Source: RGIG4608 sp045643885
GTDB lineage: Bacteria > Bacillota > Clostridia > Oscillospirales > CAG-272
DNA: 64,000 nucleotides
NCBI GenBank assembly: GCA_045643885.1
Contig: JAZRFY010000030.1
Location: 1-64,000, forward strand
Direction: 5' to 3'
The notes beneath the pieces are model-generated. The model did no database searches. It saw only the letters and a program-made list of their open reading frames with translations, and was not told the DNA's origin. Position numbers and translations under genes: made by a program. Of this stretch, positions 1 through 8,930 are shown piece by piece (position 1 is the stretch's first letter; each line of letters starts with the position of its first letter).

Positions 1-618
1 ACTTGGGCAAATATTGTTATTTATTCTATCTTGTGTATATTCTATATTTGAGACATGTTGAGCACGTGATATATCTTGAGAAATTGACATGAAATCATTG
101 TATATTATATCAAGATCCTTTTCAGAATAATAAGTTCCATCATAATAATTTTTCATATAAGATTTTAATTCTCTTAAATTTACTACGTATGGTATATCAA
201 TTCTATCAGCATTATTTTGAACCATAACAATTATAGAATGAATCTTATACTTTTCTCTAAGCAATTTGTTCAAATGATAAATATGATTGCGATTTTGTTT
301 AATTGGATTAAGAAAAGTATGTTTTTTATTATATAATACTTGAGTCCACATTTGCTGTGACTCACTTCCGAAAATCCATCCTGAATAATTCTTTGTTTCG
401 ATACAAAATATACCATTTTGACGTATTTCTATATGATCTATTTGGTGACTTTTTCCTTTGTCATCAATAATGGTCAAGTCATTGATTTGTCTATGAATTA
501 CATTATCAAAAAAATCAATGCTTAAACGCCTGGATACTTTTATTTCACCTATATCTCCTTTTAAGTTATTAATTTCTTCTTTAAAAACTGTTTTTATAAC
601 TTTCTTAAACAAATTCAT
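1..618 (-). CDS. NERD-domain protein (C-terminus beyond window)
   Basis: Reading the minus strand from the ATG at 618 gives 206 residues with no stop before the window edge, so the gene is partial at its C-terminus. Residues 22-90 match the NERD (nuclease-related) domain: GDIGEIKVSRRL, then QIDHIEI, then GIFCIETKNYSGWIFGS, which carry the conserved acidic and Lys residues of this restriction-endonuclease-like fold. The last visible residues, NNNICPS, could open a C-terminal zinc finger of the kind often fused to NERD, but this is a guess. A ribosome site TAGGAG lies 7 bases before the ATG. The gene starts 35 bp after tdk and probably shares its transcript. NERD proteins are thought to process DNA; the role here is unknown. 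Confidence 0.8.
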   Translation of the reverse strand, partial: MNLFKKVIKTVFKEEINNLKGDIGEIKVSRRLSIDFFDNVIHRQINDLTIIDDKGKSHQIDHIEIRQNGIFCIETKNYSGWIFGSESQQMWTQVLYNKKHTFLNPIKQNRNHIYHLNKLLREKYKIHSIIVMVQNNADRIDIPYVVNLRELKSYMKNYYDGTYYSEKDLDIIYNDFMSISQDISRAQHVSNIEYTQDRINNNICPS

Positions 619-653
619 ATATTACTCCTAGAAAAGATATATGTTTGCTATTA

Positions 654-1223
654 TTACTCTTTTGTCGCCTTTTTCCAACAAGCGTGGCACATTGCAACGT
701 AGGAATCGTTGCCTCCGATGAGAATCTGCCCACCGTGAGTAACAACCTTACCGTTACTGTCGATTCTTGCGTTAACTACTGCCTTTTTACCACAGGTGCA
801 TATCGTCTTAATCTCAGAAATTGAGTCTGCAATCTCGAAAAGTCTATGGCTTCCTTCAAAAGTATGAGTGAGGAAGTCGGTACGAAGTCCAAAGCAAAGA
901 ACGGGGATCTCAAGCTCGTCAACGATCCTGCGAAGCTGGTCAATTTGCTCTGCTTTGAAAAACTGGCACTCGTCCGCAATGATTGCATGGGTACTTACAT
1001 GGCTCTTGAATTCTTCGAAAATATCCATTTCAGGAGTGATTATCTGCGCTCTTTGCTCAAGTCCGATTCTTGAACGGATGACATCGGCCCCGTCGCGATC
1101 GTCAACTGATGGCTTGATGAGCCATACTCTCATGCCTCTTTCCTCGTAATTGAATTTAGTGATAAGGGCATTAGCGGTTTTTGAGGAGCCCATTGCTCCA
1201 TATTTAAAATATAATTTTGCCAT
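654..1223 (-). CDS. tdk: thymidine kinase (type II, TK1-like)
   Basis: Thymidine kinase phosphorylates thymidine to dTMP with ATP in the salvage pathway, in the cytoplasm. The 189-residue length is typical of the type II (TK1-like) family. Visible features are the P-loop GAMGSSKT (residues 9-16), the IIADECQFF segment with the catalytic Glu at 85, and four zinc-binding cysteines at 142, 144, 179 and 182 flanking the flexible lasso. The P-loop has SSKT where many family members have SGKT/SGKS. It starts 2 bp after the pepT stop codon, so the two are cotranscribed, and the NERD gene follows. Confidence 0.96.
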   Translation of the reverse strand: MAKLYFKYGAMGSSKTANALITKFNYEERGMRVWLIKPSVDDRDGADVIRSRIGLEQRAQIITPEMDIFEEFKSHVSTHAIIADECQFFKAEQIDQLRRIVDELEIPVLCFGLRTDFLTHTFEGSHRLFEIADSISEIKTICTCGKKAVVNARIDSNGKVVTHGGQILIGGNDSYVAMCHACWKKATKE

Positions 1224-1225
1224 AA

Positions 1226-2452
1226 TCAGTTCCTTTCTGCATAAGTAGCGTTAACGATCAATTTTTCTACAATCTCAACCACCTTATGAAGTGACTGTAC
1301 GGAGAGGAATTCAAATCGGGAATGGAAGTTTTCACCGCCCGTGCAAATGTTGGGACAGGGCAAGCCCATAAAGGAAAGACGAGCTCCGTCAGTACCGCCG
1401 CGGATGGGCATAATGATCGGCTTAACGCCTACCTCCTCCATTGCAGCAACTGCTCTATCAATGGTGTACATATGATTATCGATAATCTCCTTCATATTGA
1501 AGTAGGAGTCCTTAACCATCGCCTCGCAAGAGCCTGCGCCGTACTTTTCATTAATCTTTTCAGCACACTCAAGAAGAAGCGCCTTCTTTTGTGTGAATTT
1601 TTCCATATCGTGATCTCTTATGATGTAAACAAGAGTTGCATTTTCGCACTCACCGTTCATTTCGATAAGGTGGAAAAAGCCCTCATATCCTTCAGTCTTT
1701 GCAGGGATTTCGTTTACAGGCAAAAGTGCGTTGAAATCCATTGCCATAAGAGATGCATTTTTCATCTTATCCTTAGCAGAGCCGGGATGAATGGAAACAC
1801 CGTTGAATTTAACCACTGCTGAAGCTGCATTAAAGTTTTCATATTCGATTTCACCAAGCGCACCACCGTCTACTGTATAACCGTAATCAGCACCGAATTT
1901 CTCAACGTCGAAGTAATTTGCTCCTCTTCCAACCTCTTCATCAGGTGTGAAGCAAATTCTGATCTTGCCGTGCTTTACTCCACTGTTCTTAATATTTTCA
2001 ACTGCTGAAACGATGGCACAAACGCCTGCCTTATCATCTGCTCCGAGAAGTGTTGTTCCGTCAGTCACAACGAGGTCATCACCGATATATTTTTCAAGTG
2101 AGGGATATTCCTCTTTAGTAAGATAAATTCCCTTTTCTTCATTAAGGCAAATGTTTTCACCGGTATACTTAACTATCTTTGTTTTGATGGGGTAATCGGC
2201 ACAAGCATCACTTGTGTCAACGTGAGCAACAAGACCTAAAGTAACAGTTGAATCATCAACGTTTGCAGGGAGAGTTGCATAGAGATATCCCTTATCGTCA
2301 AGCTCTACTTCTTCAAGGCCGATCTCGATAAGCTCCTTTGCAATTGCACGGCTCAAAACGAGCTGCTTTTCGGTTGTTGGTACTGTTTCACTGGTTTCAT
2401 CACTCATTGTGGGATAAGAAACATAGGTCAAAAATCTATCTGTAATTTTCAT
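1226..2452 (-). CDS. pepT: peptidase T (tripeptide aminopeptidase)
   Basis: Cytoplasmic M20-family dizinc aminopeptidase that removes the N-terminal residue from tripeptides. The 408-residue product matches the usual peptidase T length. Metal and catalytic motifs are in order: AHVDT (His77, Asp79), GADDKAG (Asp139/140), TPDEEVGRG (Glu172/173), YTVDGG, and ENFHSRFE near the end with the last zinc His. The frame is open upstream to 2500, but the ATG at 2452 is chosen because AAGGAG sits 7-8 bases before it and the protein then begins MKITDRF like known peptidase T. First gene of a pepT-tdk-NERD operon. Confidence 0.96.
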   Translation of the reverse strand: MKITDRFLTYVSYPTMSDETSETVPTTEKQLVLSRAIAKELIEIGLEEVELDDKGYLYATLPANVDDSTVTLGLVAHVDTSDACADYPIKTKIVKYTGENICLNEEKGIYLTKEEYPSLEKYIGDDLVVTDGTTLLGADDKAGVCAIVSAVENIKNSGVKHGKIRICFTPDEEVGRGANYFDVEKFGADYGYTVDGGALGEIEYENFNAASAVVKFNGVSIHPGSAKDKMKNASLMAMDFNALLPVNEIPAKTEGYEGFFHLIEMNGECENATLVYIIRDHDMEKFTQKKALLLECAEKINEKYGAGSCEAMVKDSYFNMKEIIDNHMYTIDRAVAAMEEVGVKPIIMPIRGGTDGARLSFMGLPCPNICTGGENFHSRFEFLSVQSLHKVVEIVEKLIVNATYAERN

Positions 2453-2480
2453 AATTATTCTCCTTAAAGTTATTAAATAC

Positions 2481-2509
2481 ATTATAGCATAAACATTCAT
2501 TTTTCACAA
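2481..2509 (-). promoter_or_regulatory. promoter of pepT-tdk operon
   Basis: On the minus strand TTGTGA (2509-2504), a 17-bp spacer and TATAAT (2486-2481) form a sigma-A-type promoter. The start codon of pepT lies about 30 bp downstream of the -10 box. It stands back to back with the promoter of the divergent HD-gene operon. Confidence 0.65.
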
Positions 2510-2542
2510 TAGCAAAAATAAATAAATATTAATATTATTTTC

Positions 2543-2571
2543 TTTACAAACAGAAAAGTATATGGTATAAT
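2543..2571 (+). promoter_or_regulatory. promoter of the HD/GH36 operon
   Basis: TTTACA (2543-2548), 17-bp spacer and a perfect TATAAT (2566-2571). Transcription would start near 2578, about 30 bp before the ATG at 2609. This is the only good promoter seen ahead of the five tightly packed plus-strand genes that end at 8880. Confidence 0.75.
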
Positions 2572-2608
2572 TATTCTGTATAAAAATGCAAAGAAACGGA
2601 GAAATCAC

Positions 2609-3151
2609 ATGAGTTATATCCTCACGTATAAAAAAATTGAATTTTATCCTCTTAACCCCCAAGCCGAGGATATCGACATTGAGGATATTGCTCACGCACT
2701 TTCTCTTCTTTGCCGTGCTAACGGTCACTTCAAGCATTTTTATTCAGTTGGACTTCACTCAATAAACTGTGCTTATGAAGCAATGGCGCGAGGCTATTCT
2801 GAAAGAGTGGTGCTTGGTTGCCTTCTTCACGACGGAAGTGAGGCATATCTTGCCGACATCACTCGTCCCGTTAAAAAGCATTTGCAAAAATATCTTGAAT
2901 TTGAAGACGTTCTCCAAGGCGCGATTTTCAGCAAGTGGATTCCCTCTCTTTCCGATGAGGAAATAAATCAAATTTTCGAAATTGACGATGCTATTCTTTA
3001 CTATGAATTTACCAATTTGTTTGGAGAAAAGATTTTTGATTATACACCGGTATTAAAATCCAATCCAAGATTCGACTATATCGATTTTTCAAAGATTGAA
3101 AACGAATTTTTAGAGCTTTTTTCAAAGCTTGTAGAAAAGGTGAAACAATGA
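2609..3151 (+). CDS. HD-domain phosphohydrolase (YfbR-like)
   Basis: A 180-residue cytoplasmic protein of the HD metal-dependent phosphohydrolase superfamily. The expected metal ligands are visible: His40/His50 in the stretch before and within YSVGLHS, the HD pair in LLHDGSEAYL (His74-Asp75), and Asp83 in the following ADITRP. This arrangement resembles the YfbR/5'-deoxynucleotidase group, so a nucleotide 5'-phosphatase role is plausible, though the substrate is not proven. It is the first gene of the operon and its stop overlaps the ATG of the next gene by 4 bases. Confidence 0.85.
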   Translation: MSYILTYKKIEFYPLNPQAEDIDIEDIAHALSLLCRANGHFKHFYSVGLHSINCAYEAMARGYSERVVLGCLLHDGSEAYLADITRPVKKHLQKYLEFEDVLQGAIFSKWIPSLSDEEINQIFEIDDAILYYEFTNLFGEKIFDYTPVLKSNPRFDYIDFSKIENEFLELFSKLVEKVKQ

Positions 3152-4431
3152 GAGAACACAAAAATTTCAGTTGGTTCAAGCTGGACAATGCTGCAAAGAT
3201 ATATCCTGCTTCTCATAGCAAATCATGGAGCAATCTTTTCAGAATGTCTGCAACTCTTAACGAAGAGATTGACCTTAAGGTTCTTGACGAAGCCATAAAA
3301 AATACGATACCGAGATTTCCAAGCATCGCGGCTCGTCTTTCAGAAGGCTTGTTTTGGTATTATCTTCGTCCTGTAAAAACTCCTCCCCCTATCATGAGTG
3401 ATTACAGCTATCCCTTGGCTCATATGAGCAAAAAGGAAATGAAGACTTGCGCCTTTCGCGTGATTGTTTACAGAAAAAGAATCGCACTTGAAATATTCCA
3501 TGCCTTGACAGACGGTACAGGTGGAATCATCTTTTTAAAAACCCTTGTTGCCGAATATCTTGAATTGAAGTACGGGATTGACATTCCTTGCGAAAATGGT
3601 GTTTTGTCCAGAGAAGAAGAGCCAAAGCAATATGAAATTGAAGATAGCTTTCTTAAGAATGCCGCTCCGGTCAAGGATAGCCGAAAGGATACCGATGCGT
3701 GGAAGATTGATGGCACTCCCGAAGAAGACTCATTCTTAAATATTACCAACTTTCAAATAAACAGTGATACCGTTTCAAAGCTTGCTAAGGAAAAGAAGGT
3801 TACTGTCAATACATATCTTGCGGCAATTATGATGAAGGCAATCCTGAATTTGCAATTTGACCTTGTGCACGACCCTAAAAAGTATATGCCCGTTAAATTG
3901 CTTATTCCGATAAATCTTCGTTCACTTTTTGAAAGCAAAACCTTAAGAAACTTTTCTTTGTATATTATCCCGGAGCTAGATCCTCGTCTTGGCGAATATA
4001 CTCTTGACGAGATAATTGCCATCGTTCATCACAAGATGGGACTTATGGCAACAAAGAAAAATATGTCCAAAATGATAGAAACCAACGTATCCGATGAAAG
4101 AAAGATGGCGCTTCGTTTAGTTCCTCTCTTTCTTAAGAATATCGTTATGAAGATGGTTTTTAACTCGGTTGGAGAAAAGAAATCATGCTTAAGCTTTACC
4201 AATCTCGGACTTATTAAATTCCCCGAAATTATGACTCAATATATAGAGCGTTTTGATTGCATTTTGAATCATCAGGCTCAGGCTCCCTATAACTGCAGCG
4301 CGTATACGTATAACGGAACGTTGAATATTACCTTCTCGCGCAATATCAAGGAAGCAAGACTTGAGACATATTTCTTCCGTGAGCTTCAGGCACTCGGCAT
4401 TGAAGCAATCGTTCAAAGTAATCAAAGATAA
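3148..4431 (+). CDS. condensation-domain-like (alcohol acetyltransferase-like) protein
   Basis: 427 residues related to the condensation/chloramphenicol acetyltransferase-like superfamily. The catalytic HxxxDG motif is visible as HALTDGTGG (His118, Asp122, Gly123), and a second structural region near residues 260-275 (NLRSLFESKTLRNF) resembles the floor-loop part of such enzymes. There is no carrier-protein or adenylation domain nearby, so it is a free-standing acyl transferase rather than part of a peptide synthetase. Its ATG overlaps the previous stop (ATGA), so the two are translationally coupled, and a DUF6320 protein follows 11 bp later. The acyl donor and acceptor are unknown. Confidence 0.75.
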   Translation: MREHKNFSWFKLDNAAKIYPASHSKSWSNLFRMSATLNEEIDLKVLDEAIKNTIPRFPSIAARLSEGLFWYYLRPVKTPPPIMSDYSYPLAHMSKKEMKTCAFRVIVYRKRIALEIFHALTDGTGGIIFLKTLVAEYLELKYGIDIPCENGVLSREEEPKQYEIEDSFLKNAAPVKDSRKDTDAWKIDGTPEEDSFLNITNFQINSDTVSKLAKEKKVTVNTYLAAIMMKAILNLQFDLVHDPKKYMPVKLLIPINLRSLFESKTLRNFSLYIIPELDPRLGEYTLDEIIAIVHHKMGLMATKKNMSKMIETNVSDERKMALRLVPLFLKNIVMKMVFNSVGEKKSCLSFTNLGLIKFPEIMTQYIERFDCILNHQAQAPYNCSAYTYNGTLNITFSRNIKEARLETYFFRELQALGIEAIVQSNQR

Positions 4432-4442
4432 GGAGATCATAT

Positions 4443-5135
4443 ATGTACTGTGCAAAATGCGGCGTAAAGCTTGCCGACACCGAAAAAAGATGCCCCCTTT
4501 GCGGCACTGAAGCTTATCACCCCGAAATTGAGCGTCCTGAAGTAGATCCCTTATATCCCAAGGACTTCGTGCAAAAAAGAGAGCTTAGCAAGGTAACCAC
4601 TCACATTATAATCCTTACACTCTTCCTTATTCCAATACTTATCACACTTTATTGCGATTTGTATATCAATAAAGCTATCACCTGGTCTGCATACACTGCT
4701 CTTTCGCTTTCATTCCTCTATATCATTATGGTGTTGCCATATTGGTTTAAAAAGCCAACACCTGCAGTATTTGTGCCAATCGACTTTTTGTGTGTTGCTT
4801 TGATGCTTCACTACATCAATTTTGCAACCAACGGAGATTGGTTTTTAACACTTGCATTCCCGATAGTTTTATATCTCGGAATTACCGTAACTGCTTTCTC
4901 AGTATTACTCTATTACCTCAAAAAAGGTTATCTTTACGTTATCGGTGGATTTTTCATAATGCTCGGTCTCTTTATGGACATTGTGGAGCTCTTCCTTGCC
5001 ATAACCTTTAAAACAAGCTTTGACGGTTGGTCATTCTATCCTATGATTCCTTTGGTATTGATTGGGCTTGCCATGATAGCAATCGCGATTAGCCGAAACG
5101 CAAGAGCAATCCTTTCAAGAAAGCTTCACTTTTAA
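4443..5135 (+). CDS. zinc-ribbon membrane protein, DUF6320-like
   Basis: 230 residues. The N-terminus is a short zinc ribbon (Cys3, Cys6, Cys17, Cys20 in CAKCG...CPLCG). After a hydrophilic linker with DFVQKRELSKV there are about six hydrophobic segments between residues 50 and 220, so it is an integral membrane protein with a cytoplasmic zinc ribbon. This layout matches DUF6320, a family of unknown function. From memory, such proteins often follow a condensation-like acyltransferase, as here. An accessory role to the upstream acyltransferase is inference. Confidence 0.75.
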   Translation: MYCAKCGVKLADTEKRCPLCGTEAYHPEIERPEVDPLYPKDFVQKRELSKVTTHIIILTLFLIPILITLYCDLYINKAITWSAYTALSLSFLYIIMVLPYWFKKPTPAVFVPIDFLCVALMLHYINFATNGDWFLTLAFPIVLYLGITVTAFSVLLYYLKKGYLYVIGGFFIMLGLFMDIVELFLAITFKTSFDGWSFYPMIPLVLIGLAMIAIAISRNARAILSRKLHF

Positions 5136-5162
5136 TTAACTTTTTATAAGAGGAATTAAATT

Positions 5163-7481
5163 ATGATTACTTTTAAAGATAAAATATTCAAGCTCGACAC
5201 TCGATCAACAAGCTATATATTCAAAATTGCTGATTATGGCAAGCTTGAAAATATACACTATGGGCCAAGGCTCAGAATTCAGTCGTATGATGCGTTAATG
5301 CTCAAGAACACAATTCAGCTTGGCTCTTGCGTGGACTATGACGCATCAGCTTCCCTTTCACTTGACAACGTGATTTTGGAATACAGTGAAAACGGCAAGG
5401 GAGATTTCAGACATTCTCCGATAGAGCTTATCATGCCCGACGGAACATACGTTACCGATTTTGTATATCATTCACACGAAATCAGTAATACTCCCTACTC
5501 CTCAAGCACCTTGCCAACGGCATACGGAAAGGCGCAAACACTCACTGTAATACTTGCTGATAAGAAGTTTTCAGATATTCAGCTTAAGCTTTCCTATACT
5601 GTTTTTGAGGAAAGTGACGTTATTGCAAGAAACACAGTTATTGTAAATAAAAGCAACAAGCCTATTCATATCAAAAAGATTATGAGCTTTTCACTTGATC
5701 TTCCATCAACCTATTTCGATATTGTAACTCTTAACGGTTCTTGGATCAAAGAAGCTCACTTGCACAAAACTCCCGTAAGCGAGGGTATATACGTAAACTC
5801 CTCAACAGTTGGAGCTTCGTCAAACAGACACAATCCCGCATTTATGCTCCTTTCCAAGGGTGCTGATTATTCACACGGAAACGTTTACGGCTTTAACCTT
5901 ATTTACTCAGGAAATCATTACTCGGCTATTGAGGGCTCACCCTCCGGCACAACGAGAATAATGAGCGGTATCAATCCCCATTGCTTTGACTGGGTAGTTG
6001 ATCCTCAAAGCATCTTTGAAACACCTCAGGCAGTTATGACTTACTCCTGTGCAGGTATCAACAAGATGGCTCAAAATATGCACGCCTTCGTTAATGAAAA
6101 TATCGTACGAGGCAAGCATAAAAATGCTTTGCGTCCCATCGTTATTAACAACTGGGAAGCAATGATGTTCAATTTCAACCGTCAAAAGATCGTTGCTCTT
6201 GCTGACAAGGCAAAGAATCTCGGTGTTGAAATGCTCGTGCTTGACGACGGCTGGTTCGGAGACAGAAACAACGACAGGGCCGGTCTTGGCGACTGGGTTG
6301 TAAACACTAAAAAGCTCCCCGGTGGCATGAAATCACTTGCAAATGCAATCAACAGACGTGGAATGAAGTTTGGTCTTTGGTTTGAACCCGAATGTGTAAA
6401 TCCCGATTCCAATCTTTACAGAACACATCCCGACTGGGCTATTTCAGTTCCCTTGCGCACTCCCTCTCTCGGAAGAAATCAGTTGGTCCTTGACCTTACA
6501 CGAAAAGAGGTTCGCGAATATATCGTAAATTGCGTTCACGACGTATTAAGCAGTGCCAATATCGAATACGTTAAGTGGGACTACAACCGACACATGAGTG
6601 ACGTCTATTCCGCTACCTTGACAAATCAAGGAGAATTTTATCACAAATATATCCTCGGTCTTTACGAGGTTCTTGATACTATCTTCCACAAGCTTCATCC
6701 CGACATTCTCTTTGAAAGCTGCTCATCCGGTGGAAACAGATTTGACCTCGGTATGCTCTGCTACTCTCCTCAGATATGGACGAGTGACGATACAGACCCC
6801 ATAGAGCGTCTTGACATCCAAGACGGTATCTTTAACTTCTATCCCCCTTCAACAGTGTCAGCACACGTTTCTATGTCGCCACACGCACAAACTCTTCGTG
6901 CAACTCCCCTCTCAACAAGATTCAACGTTGCATCCTTTGGTGTTTTGGGCTATGAGCTTGATTTTGCCGAGCTTACTCCCGACGAGCTTAAGCAGGTAAA
7001 GGCGCAAATTGAGTTTTATAAGGAGCATAGAAAAACATTCCAATACGGAAAATTCGAGTTTGTGAACGTAGATAATCCAAATCAGATTTCCTGGCAGACC
7101 TCTTTAAACGGAGAGATCATTGCAGGCTTGTTCCAGAAAAAGACATGTGCTGCACCTTATCGTGACAGACTCACAATCCCTTCAGCAAATCCCGATAAGC
7201 AATACAGTGTTGAGTGCGTGAAGCAAAGCCTTCGAATAAAGAGCTTCGGACCTCTTATCAATCATCTCTTGCCGATAAGAATCAAGGCTGACGGAATGCT
7301 CGTTCGCACCGTGGACAGACATTTTTCAATGACTGACGGTCACGAAAGCTATACCTGTTACGGAGATGCGCTCAATTTTGGAATCAACCTCGAAATGCAA
7401 TTCGAGGGCACAGGACACAACGATAAAATAAGATTGCTCGGCGACTACGGCAGCAATCTTTATGTAATAAAGGAGATTTAA
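5163..7481 (+). CDS. alpha-galactosidase, GH36
   Basis: Hydrolyses terminal alpha-1,6-galactose from raffinose-type sugars or galactomannan fragments. The 772 residues fit the family's beta-sandwich / (beta/alpha)8 barrel / C-terminal sheet plan. Motifs: VLDDGWFGDRNNDRAGLGDW (Asp361-Asp362), VKWDYNRHMSD with the nucleophile Asp473, CSSGGNRFDLGMLCYSPQIW, and TSDDTDP with the acid/base in the Asp542/543 pair. There is no signal peptide, so it acts in the cytoplasm on imported oligosaccharides. The ribosome site AGAGGAAT precedes the ATG, and the transporter gene begins one base after its stop codon. Confidence 0.95.
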   Translation: MITFKDKIFKLDTRSTSYIFKIADYGKLENIHYGPRLRIQSYDALMLKNTIQLGSCVDYDASASLSLDNVILEYSENGKGDFRHSPIELIMPDGTYVTDFVYHSHEISNTPYSSSTLPTAYGKAQTLTVILADKKFSDIQLKLSYTVFEESDVIARNTVIVNKSNKPIHIKKIMSFSLDLPSTYFDIVTLNGSWIKEAHLHKTPVSEGIYVNSSTVGASSNRHNPAFMLLSKGADYSHGNVYGFNLIYSGNHYSAIEGSPSGTTRIMSGINPHCFDWVVDPQSIFETPQAVMTYSCAGINKMAQNMHAFVNENIVRGKHKNALRPIVINNWEAMMFNFNRQKIVALADKAKNLGVEMLVLDDGWFGDRNNDRAGLGDWVVNTKKLPGGMKSLANAINRRGMKFGLWFEPECVNPDSNLYRTHPDWAISVPLRTPSLGRNQLVLDLTRKEVREYIVNCVHDVLSSANIEYVKWDYNRHMSDVYSATLTNQGEFYHKYILGLYEVLDTIFHKLHPDILFESCSSGGNRFDLGMLCYSPQIWTSDDTDPIERLDIQDGIFNFYPPSTVSAHVSMSPHAQTLRATPLSTRFNVASFGVLGYELDFAELTPDELKQVKAQIEFYKEHRKTFQYGKFEFVNVDNPNQISWQTSLNGEIIAGLFQKKTCAAPYRDRLTIPSANPDKQYSVECVKQSLRIKSFGPLINHLLPIRIKADGMLVRTVDRHFSMTDGHESYTCYGDALNFGINLEMQFEGTGHNDKIRLLGDYGSNLYVIKEI

Positions 7482-7482
7482 T

Positions 7483-8880
7483 ATGACAAAGCAGCAAAAG
7501 ATCAATAAATACTGTTTCGGTCTTGGAACAGTGGGCAGAGATGCTCTTTATTCTCTTGTAAGCATGTATCTTTTGGTTCATCTTACAGACGTTGTTAAAT
7601 TTTCAGACGGTGGTCTTGCCATCATCGGTACTATGCTCACACTCTTTGGTGTGTTCGATGCAGTAATCGACCCGTTCGTTGGTGCTATCGTTGACAACAC
7701 CAAGACAAGATGGGGTAAGTTCAAGCCCTGGATACTTATCGGTATGATAGGCACGGGCGTTCTCTCCGTTTTGATGTTCCACAATTTTGAAATGAGTGAA
7801 ACTGCTCACATCATTCTTTTGGCAGTTACTTACCTTCTCTTCAGCATATTCTTCTCCCTTAACGATATCGCATATTGGTCATTGATGCCTGCGATCTCAA
7901 AGGATCAGACAGTAAGAGAAAGTGTTGGCGCGTTCTCAAGAATTTGCGCAAACGTTGGTATGTTCTCTATGGTACTTATCTACCTCAACGTTCCCTCATT
8001 CTTCCCCGACAAAACTCAGCGCGATGCATATTTCATCTTTGCAATCATCGTTGCATTTATCATGTGGGTATTCCAGTCTATAACTCTCTTTGGTGTTAAG
8101 GAGGACCGCACCCACCTTGAAGCTACTGAAAAGACAACAATCAAGGATCTTTTCCGTGCCCTCTTCAAGAATGACCAGCTCCTTGTAACTGCAGTTTCTA
8201 TGGCTCTCTTTATGATCGGCTACTGCACAACAACAGGTTTTGGTACATACTACTTTAAATATGCATACAAAAACGAGGATATGTATATGATCTTCGCAGC
8301 TGTTTTGGCAGTTGCACAGCTCACAGCTCTTTCCGTATTCCCTCTTTTCAGAAAGAAGTTTACAAGAAAGCAGCTCTATACCGGCTCAATGATAGCCGTT
8401 GCTATCTCTTATATCATCTTCTTCCTCTCATTCGAGTGGATGCCCCTTATCGTAATTGCAGGTCTTGGACTTTTCTTTGCACAGGCATTTATCCAGCTTC
8501 TTATGCTCCTCTTCCTTGCTGATGCCGTTGAATACGGTGAATGGAAGCTCGGCAAGAGAAACGAAGCTGCAAGCTTTGCAGTTCAGCCCTTCATCAATCA
8601 GTTTGGTGGCGCAGTAAGTAAGGGTATCGTTTCCTTTACACTTATTATTTCAGGCATCAATGCCATCGCACAGGGACTTACCGGCGACAAGCTCATCGAT
8701 GCTGAATACGTAATGAACAACACTCCCGACAGCTCAATTTGGATTATGAAGCTCTCTATGATGATTCTTCCCTTGATTTGCATCCTTATCGGCTTCATTC
8801 TCTATCATAAGAAATTCAAGATCGACGAAAAGCTTTATGCAAAGATTTGTGCTGATATTGAAGAAAGAAATCAAAAGTAA
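7483..8880 (+). CDS. GPH-family sugar:cation symporter (MelB-like)
   Basis: 465 residues with about 12 hydrophobic segments, of the glycoside-pentoside-hexuronide branch of the major facilitator superfamily. The family signature DPFVGAIVDNTKTRWGKFKPW is recognisable around residues 65-87, as are the substrate-side helix around NDIAYWSLMPAIS and the LADAVEYGEWKLGKRNEA loop in the second half. Coupling to the GH36 gene (one base between them) makes an alpha-galactoside such as melibiose or raffinose the likely cargo, as in MelB/RafB systems. Last gene of the operon, followed by a strong terminator. Confidence 0.93.
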   Translation: MTKQQKINKYCFGLGTVGRDALYSLVSMYLLVHLTDVVKFSDGGLAIIGTMLTLFGVFDAVIDPFVGAIVDNTKTRWGKFKPWILIGMIGTGVLSVLMFHNFEMSETAHIILLAVTYLLFSIFFSLNDIAYWSLMPAISKDQTVRESVGAFSRICANVGMFSMVLIYLNVPSFFPDKTQRDAYFIFAIIVAFIMWVFQSITLFGVKEDRTHLEATEKTTIKDLFRALFKNDQLLVTAVSMALFMIGYCTTTGFGTYYFKYAYKNEDMYMIFAAVLAVAQLTALSVFPLFRKKFTRKQLYTGSMIAVAISYIIFFLSFEWMPLIVIAGLGLFFAQAFIQLLMLLFLADAVEYGEWKLGKRNEAASFAVQPFINQFGGAVSKGIVSFTLIISGINAIAQGLTGDKLIDAEYVMNNTPDSSIWIMKLSMMILPLICILIGFILYHKKFKIDEKLYAKICADIEERNQK

Positions 8881-8890
8881 TAAAAAAACA

Positions 8891-8919
8891 AAGGCAGGTC
8901 TGCAATGCAGATCTGCCTT
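8891..8919. terminator. bidirectional terminator between GPH and GH79 genes
   Basis: A 13-bp stem, AAGGCAGGTCTGC and GCAGATCTGCCTT with a 3-base loop and one G-T pair, lies between convergent genes. On the minus strand the hairpin is followed by seven T residues; on the plus strand by TATATTTTT. Confidence 0.9.
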
Positions 8920-8930
8920 ATATTTTTAGT

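Noticed and set aside
2504..2737. Frame of 77 codons on the minus strand at the start of the HD gene
   Set aside because: It overlaps both divergent promoters and the HD coding start and has no homology that I recognise.
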